Below are positions 1 to 4,878 of a stretch of DNA of 6,415 nt, piece by piece; the first letter of the stretch is position 1, and the number at the start of each line of letters is the position of its first letter. The stretch is taken from assembly GCA_017353815.1 (NCBI GenBank), contig JAFMSB010000100.1, positions 1 through 6,415 of the forward strand, read 5' to 3'. A model generated the notes under the pieces. That model saw only the letters and a list, made by a program, of their open reading frames with translations. It was not told the origin of the DNA and did no database searches. This DNA comes from Methylocapsa sp. (GTDB lineage Bacteria; Pseudomonadota; Alphaproteobacteria; Rhizobiales; Beijerinckiaceae). The translations under genes and the position numbers were made by a program.

Positions 1-22
1 GAAGGGGTATCCCGCTTTGCTT

Positions 23-1150
23 CTAAAGTCCGTTATTGAGCCGCTCGGCGAGCTCGGCGCGGCTCTGGACACCAAGCTTCGCATAAATATTCCGGCAGTG
101 GTTGACCGCCGTATGCTCGCTCACGCCCAAACGGTCCGCGATCTCTGCCCGCGAGCGCCCAAGCGCAAGCGGCAAGCAGACTTCGATCTCGCGCCCAGAG
201 AGCGGCAATTGCTCGGCTTGCCGCCAAAATTTTAGCGCAAGGGGCTCGAGCCTCTCGACCGCAATCCCAATCAGCGCGGCTGACTGCCTCGCTGCCCCAT
301 CGAGCCAATAGGCGCGGAAGGTGAAGGCGCCCCAGGCATTCGTGAGCTGGCAGACTGGCGCCTCGGAGGGCGCTTTATCCTCAAAGATGCGGAAAAGATC
401 CTCGCACAAACGCTTGGTCCAGGGCGGCAGCATCGCGCCCGGGCACGGCAGCGAGACGCCTGAAGACAAGAGCACCGGGTGCTGCGCCATCGCAAGCAGG
501 CGCCCGGCTTGCGGACTGAGATATTCGATCTTTCCTTCTCGCGTCGCGATGATGAGCCCCCGATCCTCGCTCCCGGCCATCCGCTCGTCGGTGTTCTGCG
601 CCACTTGTGCATGGGCGAAATAAGGCGCAACGCAAAGCAAGAGCTGGCGCTCGCGTTCGTTGAACTCAGGGTCGCGGCATGCGCGCGAGATATGCAGCAA
701 TCCTATGCTGCGGCCGTGTTCGGCGACAACGAGCTGGAGCACGTCATAAATGCTGGTCGGCCGCATCACCTGATTGTAGAAGTCGTGCTTTTCGAACCGC
801 GTTTCCTCCACTTTTACGGTCTGTTCCCGGTAGCGCATGACGTGGCTGCGCCGGCTCCGCTGCATCGTCTCGGCGAAGGTAAACACGATCTCGCGCTCGC
901 GCTTGTTATGAAACTCGTCCATGTACAACGGAAGGACCGGCAGGATCACGTCGCCTTCGTCATAAAGATTGGCGAGCTCATGGTTGGGGCCCGCCCAAAA
1001 AAATTGATTGCTGTAGGACGGAATGAGCCGATGCAATTCGCCGAGAATCGCCGGAACGGCGATCTGGCCTCCAAGACCGAGGCAGCTTAGGCGCCTGATG
1101 GACACGAGTGCCTTTCGATCGGGCGCGGAGAGAAGACCCGAAGCGCTCAT
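23..1150 (-). CDS. LuxR-family (HTH) transcriptional regulator with GAF/PAS-like sensor region
   Basis: This gene encodes a 375-aa DNA-binding regulator. The C-terminal region, residues about 316-372, is a LuxR/NarL-type HTH: LSGREIEV opens it, SRAEIADRLGVSEHTAVNH forms the helix-turn-helix, and IYAKLGVQSRAEL follows. The N-terminal 300 residues look like a sensor. Residues 150-182 (LLHISR...FNERERQLL...APYFAHA) resemble the end of a GAF-type domain found in such regulators, and 198-222 (GLIIATREGKIEYLSPQAG) resemble a PAS-like segment. No receiver aspartate region is evident, so it is probably not a classical response regulator. The frame opens at 1195, but the ATG at 1150 is preferred because AAGGGGGAAGGA lies directly before it and the upstream ATG sits inside a repeated motif. 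It diverges from the secreted-protein gene. The ligand is unknown, and control of the neighbouring exported genes is inferred from position only. Family call is firm; targets are not. Confidence 0.9.
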   Translation of the reverse strand: MSASGLLSAPDRKALVSIRRLSCLGLGGQIAVPAILGELHRLIPSYSNQFFWAGPNHELANLYDEGDVILPVLPLYMDEFHNKREREIVFTFAETMQRSRRSHVMRYREQTVKVEETRFEKHDFYNQVMRPTSIYDVLQLVVAEHGRSIGLLHISRACRDPEFNERERQLLLCVAPYFAHAQVAQNTDERMAGSEDRGLIIATREGKIEYLSPQAGRLLAMAQHPVLLSSGVSLPCPGAMLPPWTKRLCEDLFRIFEDKAPSEAPVCQLTNAWGAFTFRAYWLDGAARQSAALIGIAVERLEPLALKFWRQAEQLPLSGREIEVCLPLALGRSRAEIADRLGVSEHTAVNHCRNIYAKLGVQSRAELAERLNNGL

Positions 1151-1162
1151 TCCTTCCCCCTT
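1151..1162 (-). promoter_or_regulatory. Shine-Dalgarno site deciding the regulator start
   Basis: On the minus strand AAGGGGGAAGGA lies immediately before the ATG at 1150. The alternative ATG at 1195 has no comparable site, so translation most likely begins at 1150. Confidence 0.65.
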
Positions 1163-1187
1163 AAGAGGCAGGCCGGTCCGCGCCGCT

Positions 1188-1207
1188 ATTAGCATGCGCG
1201 TGCCATA
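1188..1207 (+). repeat. Dispersed 20-bp motif, copy A (putative operator or promoter element)
   Basis: The sequence ATTAGCATGCGCGTGCCATA matches two other intergenic copies (2170-2189 and 3911-3930) at 15 invariant positions. The half-symmetric core CAY-N4-GTG suggests a protein-binding dyad. It lies in the divergent intergenic region, 37 bp upstream of the regulator start at 1150 and 189 bp before the secreted-protein start at 1397, so it could serve both genes. No factor can be assigned from the sequence. Confidence 0.6.
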
Positions 1208-1226
1208 GAGTCACCAGCCCGTATGT

Positions 1227-1278
1227 GGCACCGGTTTATCACCAGCCGGCGCCCGCGAGCGCCCCCCGATCATGGGGC
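1227..1278 (+). other. Structured GC-rich leader segment
   Basis: Two small inverted repeats lie between motif A and the secreted-protein gene. GGCACCGG (1227-1234) pairs with CCGGCGCC (1246-1253) apart from one A/C mismatch, with an 11-nt loop. GCCCC (1261-1265) pairs with GGGGC (1274-1278). A 12-mer within it, GCGCCCGCGAGC (1249-1260), recurs in the leader of the ferritin-like gene at 2251-2262. It could be a structured 5' untranslated region or a composite control region. No known riboswitch is recognised. Confidence 0.3.
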
Positions 1279-1396
1279 AGCAAAGGCGTCTCCCGGAGAT
1301 TTGGGGTTGGCTGGTTGTCTATCGGCTTGCTGCCTAAAACTCAGGCACGGGCCGAGAACATTAAACCTCATCAATCTGCATCACGGAGTTCGTCCA

Positions 1397-2002
1397 ATGA
1401 AACCATCTGCTCTTGCTGCCGCCTTGCTCGCATCCGCCGCGTTTTCGCCTCTTGCGGTGCATGCGCAATCTCAAACCATCCAATTCGCGATGGTGCAGAC
1501 CGCAGGCACAAATTGCCCCGGCTTTACGCCTTCCGCGACCGTCACCGATCACACTTTTGGCGAGTTCGAAAATTTGGAGGTCGTCGTCAAAGGCCTGCCG
1601 CCCAACACGGGTTTTGACCTATTCTCTATCCAGGTTCCGCATGCGAAATTCGGGCTCGCCTGGTATATTGGCGATATTGTCACCGATTCGACGGGCACGG
1701 GCGTCGGCAATTTCGTTGGCCGGTTTAACCGGGAGACGTTTATCGTCTCGCTCGCGGCTTTGCCGTCGCCGAACATATTCCATAGCCCGCCCGCGGTTCT
1801 CCCCCAGTCGACGACCGGCGCCCAGGTCAACCCCGTGCAAATCTACCACCTCGGGCTTTGGTTTAATAGCCCAAGCGATGCCGGGAAGTTTTGCGGCAAC
1901 TCCACGCCGACGCCGTTCAATGGCGAGCACAATGCCGGCATTCAGATCCTCAACACGTCGAAGTTTGCCGATAATGCGGGCCCGCTGCTGGGTCTCCAAT
2001 AG
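1397..2002 (+). CDS. Small secreted protein of unknown function
   Basis: The product is a 201-aa precursor with a clear Sec signal peptide. MKPSALAAALLASAAFSPLA is followed by VHA, and likely cleavage after Ala23 leaves about 178 residues starting QSQTIQF. The mature part is rich in alternating hydrophobic stretches (LEVVVKGLPP, FDLFSIQV, TFIVSLA, VQIYHLGLWF), consistent with a beta-sandwich, and has just two cysteines (Cys40 and Cys166) that could form one disulfide in the periplasm. The open frame extends back to 1223, but the ATG at 1397 is chosen because GGAG (1385-1388) lies 8 nt before it and only this start puts the signal peptide at the N-terminus. I do not recognise the family. It is monocistronic, with an intrinsic terminator downstream and a dispersed 20-bp motif upstream, an arrangement echoed by the next gene, a Tat-exported ferritin-like protein. 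A shared extracytoplasmic role is possible but not demonstrated. Confidence 0.82.
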   Translation: MKPSALAAALLASAAFSPLAVHAQSQTIQFAMVQTAGTNCPGFTPSATVTDHTFGEFENLEVVVKGLPPNTGFDLFSIQVPHAKFGLAWYIGDIVTDSTGTGVGNFVGRFNRETFIVSLAALPSPNIFHSPPAVLPQSTTGAQVNPVQIYHLGLWFNSPSDAGKFCGNSTPTPFNGEHNAGIQILNTSKFADNAGPLLGLQ

Positions 2003-2072
2003 CCCGCGAAAGCGGTTCGGGTCTTCCGTTTAAGACGAGTTCCTCCAGCCGAGAGCGGAATACAGAATGGTG

Positions 2073-2112
2073 GCCGCGGAACGGGTTCATCCGTTTCGCG
2101 GCTCGCTTTTTT
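2073..2112 (+). terminator. Rho-independent terminator after the secreted-protein gene
   Basis: A 12-bp stem with one G-U pair (2073-2084 with 2091-2102) closes a 6-nt loop GTTCAT. After TCGC comes a run of six T (2107-2112). It begins 70 bp after the stop codon at 2002 and should end that transcript before the ferritin-like gene. Confidence 0.88.
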
Positions 2113-2169
2113 GCAAAACAAGAATTTGCCGCGCCTTCATGCGCAAGGGCGCCTCGCTGCCCCGAGCGA

Positions 2170-2189
2170 ATTAGCACGCGCGTGTCATA
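2170..2189 (+). repeat. Dispersed 20-bp motif, copy B (putative operator or promoter element)
   Basis: The sequence ATTAGCACGCGCGTGTCATA contains the GC-rich dyad CACGCGCGTG. It ends 186 bp before the ferritin-like start codon at 2376, almost the same distance as copy A has to the secreted-protein gene. It lies after the terminator and has no gene on its left that reads leftward, so if it acts in transcription it should serve the gene on its right. Confidence 0.6.
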
Positions 2190-2375
2190 CCGGCTGCGAG
2201 CCGCCCGAGCCATTTACGCCCGCGTGAGGATAGGGCCAAAACTGCGTTAAGCGCCCGCGAGCAGCTGCTGCCCGGGGATGCAGCCCGGTTTCCGTGAGAC
2301 TTTGCGCTAATTCCAAGGAGCAGCGAGGCGGACAAACACGCGGCCTCACGAATGAACTCGAAGGAGGACGCAAGT
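2190..2375 (+). other. Leader/upstream region of the ferritin-like gene
   Basis: This 186-bp stretch has no credible ORF. It includes the 12-mer GCGCCCGCGAGC (2251-2262), shared with the leader of the secreted-protein gene, and a small GC-rich stem (GCTGC 2264-2268 with GCAGC 2280-2284). No convincing -35/-10 pair or known riboswitch was recognised. Confidence 0.25.
2361..2368 (+). promoter_or_regulatory. Strong Shine-Dalgarno site of the ferritin-like gene
   Basis: AAGGAGGA lies 7 nt before the ATG at 2376. It falls inside the frame that opens at the ATG at 2352, so it marks 2376, not 2352, as the real start. That start also places the twin-arginine motif at residues 9-10. Confidence 0.85.
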
Positions 2376-3485
2376 ATGAGGCACGAATTTTTTGCCAACC
2401 GGCGCAATTTTTTGAAAACCAGCGCTCTGGCTGGGACGGCGCTTGCAGGAGCATCAGGGGCAATCGCGCAGCTCGCCAGCTCATCCCGCCCGGCGAAGAG
2501 CGACATCGCGATCCTAAGATTCCTGTCGGCGCTTGAGCAGATCGAGGCCGATCTCTGGCTGCAATATGCCGAGCTCGGAGGCGTGCGGCCAGAAAGTGAG
2601 CTCAAAGTCCCGCCTAAAGGAAACGGGCCTTATACTGCGGCACTGGCCAATCTGGATACGGATATGCCGCAATATATCAACGACAACACCGATGACGAGT
2701 TCACCCACCACGCCTTTCTCAACGCCTATCTTGAGTCGGTTGGCGCAAAGGAAGTCGATCTGGGCAAATTCGCAACTTTGAACGGCAGTAAGGCGGACGG
2801 GAGCTCCGGCAAGAAGCGGCTCACCAACTTGATGGAACTCACAGTGGATACAAGCTGGTGGGGGAGGTATCGCAGCTCAACCAAGAACCCTGACCTTGAT
2901 CCGTCGTTCAAATTTCCGCAGGCGGTGCCGGATTTGGTTACGAACGGGCCGTTTACGGCAATCCCCCGGGACAACAACGATACAAAGAGCAAAACCCAAA
3001 TCCAGGCCATCGCCAACACCGCGGCATTCCATTTCGGATTCATCGAGCAAGGCGGCACGAGCCTTTATCCGACGTTGGCATTGCGAGCAAACGATCCTGT
3101 GGTCTTGCGGATCCTGCTGAGCATCGGCCCGAGCGAGACGATGCACTTCCAGGTCTGGCACGACAAGGCGGGCAACGCGGTTGCGCCTCCTTTCAATGTG
3201 ACTTTTGGTAAGCTCTCGTTTCCTGACCTTTCACCTACCGCTAAGCCCGGCGAGGACTTGCAAACCAACCTAATCATGCCAGAGCCCTGTCCATTCCTCG
3301 ACCGGAAATTTCCTGCGGTGTCGATCATTCGCCCGGTCTCGACCGACCCAAAAATCTTTGGTGCGGTGCAGGCGGTCAAAGGTTTTACGGATGACGGGCT
3401 GTTCATCGGCCAGTCGCAAGCATTCTTTGCCCTCATTAACGAGCTTGCGCAGGAAGCCGATCAGGCCACACGCCACTGCGGGTGA
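2376..3485 (+). CDS. Tat-exported ferritin-like domain protein
   Basis: The product is a 369-aa precursor with a twin-arginine signal: NRRNFLK at residues 8-14, then a hydrophobic Ala/Gly-rich stretch, with cleavage probably around 28-40. Tat export means it folds, perhaps with metal bound, before reaching the periplasm. The mature part reads as a ferritin-like four-helix fold. SDIAILRFLSALEQIEADLW supplies Glu54 or Glu57 on helix 1, DEFTHHAFL supplies Glu108-x-x-His111, FHFGFIEQ supplies Glu224, and SETMHFQVW supplies Glu254-x-x-His257. This E / ExxH / E / ExxH pattern is the ligand set of a carboxylate-bridged diiron centre. Inserts at about 125-215 and a tail at 265-369 make it longer than a bare ferritin fold. 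Relatives fall in the Ferritin_2 / desiccation-related type group, whose function is poorly known; oxidative or desiccation protection is only suggested. It appears monocistronic, with dispersed motif B upstream and a hairpin 35 bp downstream. Confidence 0.92.
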   Translation: MRHEFFANRRNFLKTSALAGTALAGASGAIAQLASSSRPAKSDIAILRFLSALEQIEADLWLQYAELGGVRPESELKVPPKGNGPYTAALANLDTDMPQYINDNTDDEFTHHAFLNAYLESVGAKEVDLGKFATLNGSKADGSSGKKRLTNLMELTVDTSWWGRYRSSTKNPDLDPSFKFPQAVPDLVTNGPFTAIPRDNNDTKSKTQIQAIANTAAFHFGFIEQGGTSLYPTLALRANDPVVLRILLSIGPSETMHFQVWHDKAGNAVAPPFNVTFGKLSFPDLSPTAKPGEDLQTNLIMPEPCPFLDRKFPAVSIIRPVSTDPKIFGAVQAVKGFTDDGLFIGQSQAFFALINELAQEADQATRHCG

Positions 3486-3520
3486 TTTGCATGGCGGCGG
3501 TGGGCACGTAACCCGAAACG

Positions 3521-3546
3521 GCCATGGCGCCCGGAGGCGCCATGGC
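3521..3546 (+). terminator. Hairpin downstream of the ferritin-like gene, probable terminator
   Basis: GCCATGGCGCC (3521-3531) and GGCGCCATGGC (3536-3546) form a perfect 11-bp stem with a CGGA tetraloop, 35 bp after the stop codon. Only a weak T-containing stretch (ATTCTCCC) follows, so it is not a textbook terminator. It may still end or stabilise the transcript. Confidence 0.6.
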
Positions 3547-3655
3547 ATTCTCCCGTGTAAGCACGGGCAGCACGTTGCTCCGGCGGACGAGGGCGAACAG
3601 GCCGCGCTGCCAAGCAAAACCTTACGGCGAAACAGATTTGGAATTATTCTAAAAA

Positions 3656-3671
3656 TGTTTCACGTGAAACA
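3656..3671. promoter_or_regulatory. parS: parS centromere site (ParB-binding palindrome)
   Basis: TGTTTCACGTGAAACA is a perfect 16-bp palindrome identical to the widely conserved bacterial parS consensus. Symmetry continues through four A on the left and four T on the right, giving a perfect 24-bp palindrome at 3652-3675. ParB loads at such sites and spreads to organise and segregate the replicon. It lies in the gene-free stretch, and no parA or parB is in the window. Chromosomal parS sites cluster near the origin, so this may mark an origin-proximal locus, or a plasmid or chromid using ParABS. Only one copy is seen here. Confidence 0.85.
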
Positions 3672-3910
3672 TTTTGGTCCGGTTGCGGCCGATAATCTTA
3701 CAGGGGCAAGGACGGCGCGCGGCTTAAGTCTTGTCGGACCGGTCGAATCTTTTGTCTGGTTGGCGCAGTCCCGTTGGCGGGCCTCGCTGGGCTCAGCCGC
3801 CGCTTGGAGCGAACCAGGATGTAAGGTTGCATCAATGCACCACGCAACCCGCTCTCGTTGCAATTCGAAGTCTGAGCTACGAGCCAGAACTTGCCCGGCC
3901 CAAAGACGAA

Positions 3911-3930
3911 ATTAGCACATCCGTGTCATA
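3911..3930 (+). repeat. Dispersed 20-bp motif, copy C (orphan copy)
   Basis: The sequence ATTAGCACATCCGTGTCATA keeps both outer blocks and the CAC-N4-GTG dyad, while the central four bases differ from copy B. Unlike A and B, no gene starts about 187 bp downstream. The nearest start on the right is at 4315, 384 bp away, and a stem-loop begins 189 bp after it. Confidence 0.6.
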
Positions 3931-4119
3931 GCGCCGGCTCGCGGATTTCTGCATGGTGGATAAGAGCCGCAGCTGGAAAGCCGGGCGGCCAACTCAGAGC
4001 ACCTGAGATAGGCCCGAAAATGATAGTGGCGTTAACGAATTGCTCTCTTCAAAACGGCGATGGGGCTTTGTGCTTTTCGCCTTTCGCTCTCTTCTCCAGG
4101 GGGGCGTAAGGCGGGAGAC

Positions 4120-4152
4120 GGCCGCGGAGCAGGGTACGTTGGCTCCGCGGCC
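4120..4152. other. Perfect 11-bp stem-loop in gene-free DNA
   Basis: GGCCGCGGAGC (4120-4130) pairs with GCTCCGCGGCC (4142-4152) over an 11-nt loop. No T tract follows on the plus strand (AAGTTGG), and none is seen on the other side, so it is not a typical intrinsic terminator. It could be the 3' end of a short transcript starting near motif C, or a protein-binding palindrome. Confidence 0.45.
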
Positions 4153-4183
4153 AAGTTGGATTGGAAACAGCAGATAAGGGATG

Positions 4184-4213
4184 TTGTTGCAAACTTGCCA
4201 TAGCCTGCAACAA
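4184..4213. promoter_or_regulatory. TTGTTGCA inverted repeat, possible operator of the downstream operon
   Basis: TTGTTGCA (4184-4191) and TGCAACAA (4206-4213) form a perfect 8-bp inverted repeat with a 14-bp spacer, about 100 bp before the start codon at 4315. A related smaller dyad, TTGC-GCT-GCAA, follows at 4256-4266. The clustering of TGTTGC units suggests a regulator-binding region, but no regulator can be named. Confidence 0.35.
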
Positions 4214-4314
4214 AACAACACCCTGCCAGGATCGCGCCAAGGTTTTGCCGGAATGTTGCGCTGCAATGCTAAGGAACGGTGAGAGCCCGCGAAATTTTAG
4301 CCGAGGGCAATGCG

Positions 4315-4545
4315 ATGATCCCTCCAAGGCGCCGCGACCATAAGGCCAGAGCCATGGCCGAGATTTTGGCCCTTATAGCCGACGCGCATCCCGAATTTGC
4401 GCAGGGGGAGCCATCTGAGCTTCTTGAGACCACCGGGGAATGGGGCGATGCGGCCGAGTTTTGCGCCGCATTGGAGCGCTATTGCGCCAGTCATCCGCGC
4501 TCGTGGAGGGTGCCCGTGCGCGGCCGCCCAACAGCCGCGGCCTGA
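4315..4545 (+). CDS. Small hypothetical protein
   Basis: This would encode a 76-aa soluble protein with a basic start (PRRRDHKAR) and a helical, acidic middle (AEILALIADAHPEFAQ, then DAAEFCAALERYC, about residues 15-62), ending in a Pro/Arg-rich tail. No signal peptide, membrane segment or known domain is seen. The ATG at 4315 is chosen because GAGGG (4303-4307) is 7 nt upstream. A GTG at 4279 would give 88 aa but has its AAGGA only 3 nt away. Base composition and helical pattern look coding, yet the short length and lack of a recognised family leave real doubt. It could be the first gene of a three-gene unit with the membrane protein and phosphoesterase. Confidence 0.5.
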   Translation: MIPPRRRDHKARAMAEILALIADAHPEFAQGEPSELLETTGEWGDAAEFCAALERYCASHPRSWRVPVRGRPTAAA

Positions 4546-4641
4546 TATGGGCGGTTGCGTTTCCCTTAGGCTCACGTAAATTCCCCGCTACCGGCTCGAT
4601 GAGAGGCAGCATGCCCGAACCGGCAGGATAGCGCCCGGCAT

Positions 4642-4863
4642 ATGCGGCATCTTTCAAACCCCTTACCTATCTTGTTCATCGTTTCAAGCGCCGCCACGCT
4701 CGTTTTCATTTTCGCCTTCCTCCTCTATTCGACATTCGTCCCGGATAACGAATTTGCCGAGAGAAAAACCTCGATCGTGATTTTCCGGATGGCGATTGCA
4801 TCGGCGCTTGCCGCATTGGCCTTCGGCATCGCGTCTCTTTTGCTCATGCCACTCCCCTTTTAA
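4642..4863 (+). CDS. Small two-helix membrane protein
   Basis: The product is 73 aa with two hydrophobic segments, about residues 9-31 (LPILFIVSSAATLVFIFAFL and following) and 45-69 (IVIFRMAIASALAALAFGIA and following). A short charged loop (DNEFAERK, 35-42) joins them, giving a hairpin topology in the inner membrane. The ATG at 4642 is the only upstream Met in frame; its ribosome site is weak, with AGGA at 4625-4628 some 13 nt away. The stop lies 15 bp before the phosphoesterase start, so the two are probably cotranscribed and perhaps translationally coupled. I recognise no family. A role linked to the exported enzyme is inference from spacing alone. Confidence 0.65.
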   Translation: MRHLSNPLPILFIVSSAATLVFIFAFLLYSTFVPDNEFAERKTSIVIFRMAIASALAALAFGIASLLLMPLPF

Positions 4864-4878
4864 GTCCTAGGCTTGATT

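Larger units (their letters stand above)
3547..4119. other. Gene-free stretch around parS and motif C
   Basis: No frame here has a convincing start, codon use or recognisable protein; the short frames that can be read are rich in Arg, Ser and Cys, as expected of non-coding GC-rich DNA. It holds the parS site and motif C. A weak inverted repeat, GGTTGC (3825-3830) with GCAACC (3844-3849), is also visible. No tRNA or other RNA gene is recognised. Confidence 0.5.

Noticed and set aside
479..1090. A 203-codon plus-strand frame opposite the regulator gene.
   Set aside because: It is a shadow of the strongly supported LuxR-type gene and has no domain of its own.
1188..1207. Motif A read on the minus strand resembles a sigma-54 promoter (TGGCACG...TGC).
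   Set aside because: The GG and GC elements are 9 bp apart instead of 10, and in copies B and C the GG is replaced by GA.
2170..2189. TTAGCAC at the left of the motif resembles one arm of the CIRCE heat-shock operator.
   Set aside because: CIRCE needs a GAGTGCTAA arm after a 9-bp spacer. Here the right arm is GTGTCATA after 4 bp, and no chaperone gene follows.
3655..3915. The parS sequence read as codons gives MFHVKH, which recalls the start of some RsmG (GidB) proteins that overlap parS.
   Set aside because: The residues after it show no RsmG methyltransferase motif, and the frame is Arg/Ser-rich like non-coding DNA.
3547..4119. Search for tRNA, CRISPR repeats, insertion-sequence ends or a transposase remnant.
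   Set aside because: No cloverleaf, regularly spaced repeats, terminal inverted repeats or transposase motifs could be found.
3994..4266. A 90-codon minus-strand frame in the gene-free stretch.
   Set aside because: It has no ribosome site and a low-complexity Arg/Pro/Cys-rich product, it covers the stem-loop and the TTGTTGCA dyad, and it matches no family I recognise.
4555..4582. Possible promoter TTGCGT-N16-TAAATT ahead of the small membrane protein.
   Set aside because: Both hexamers match the consensus only partly and such matches are expected by chance, so it is not listed as a feature.
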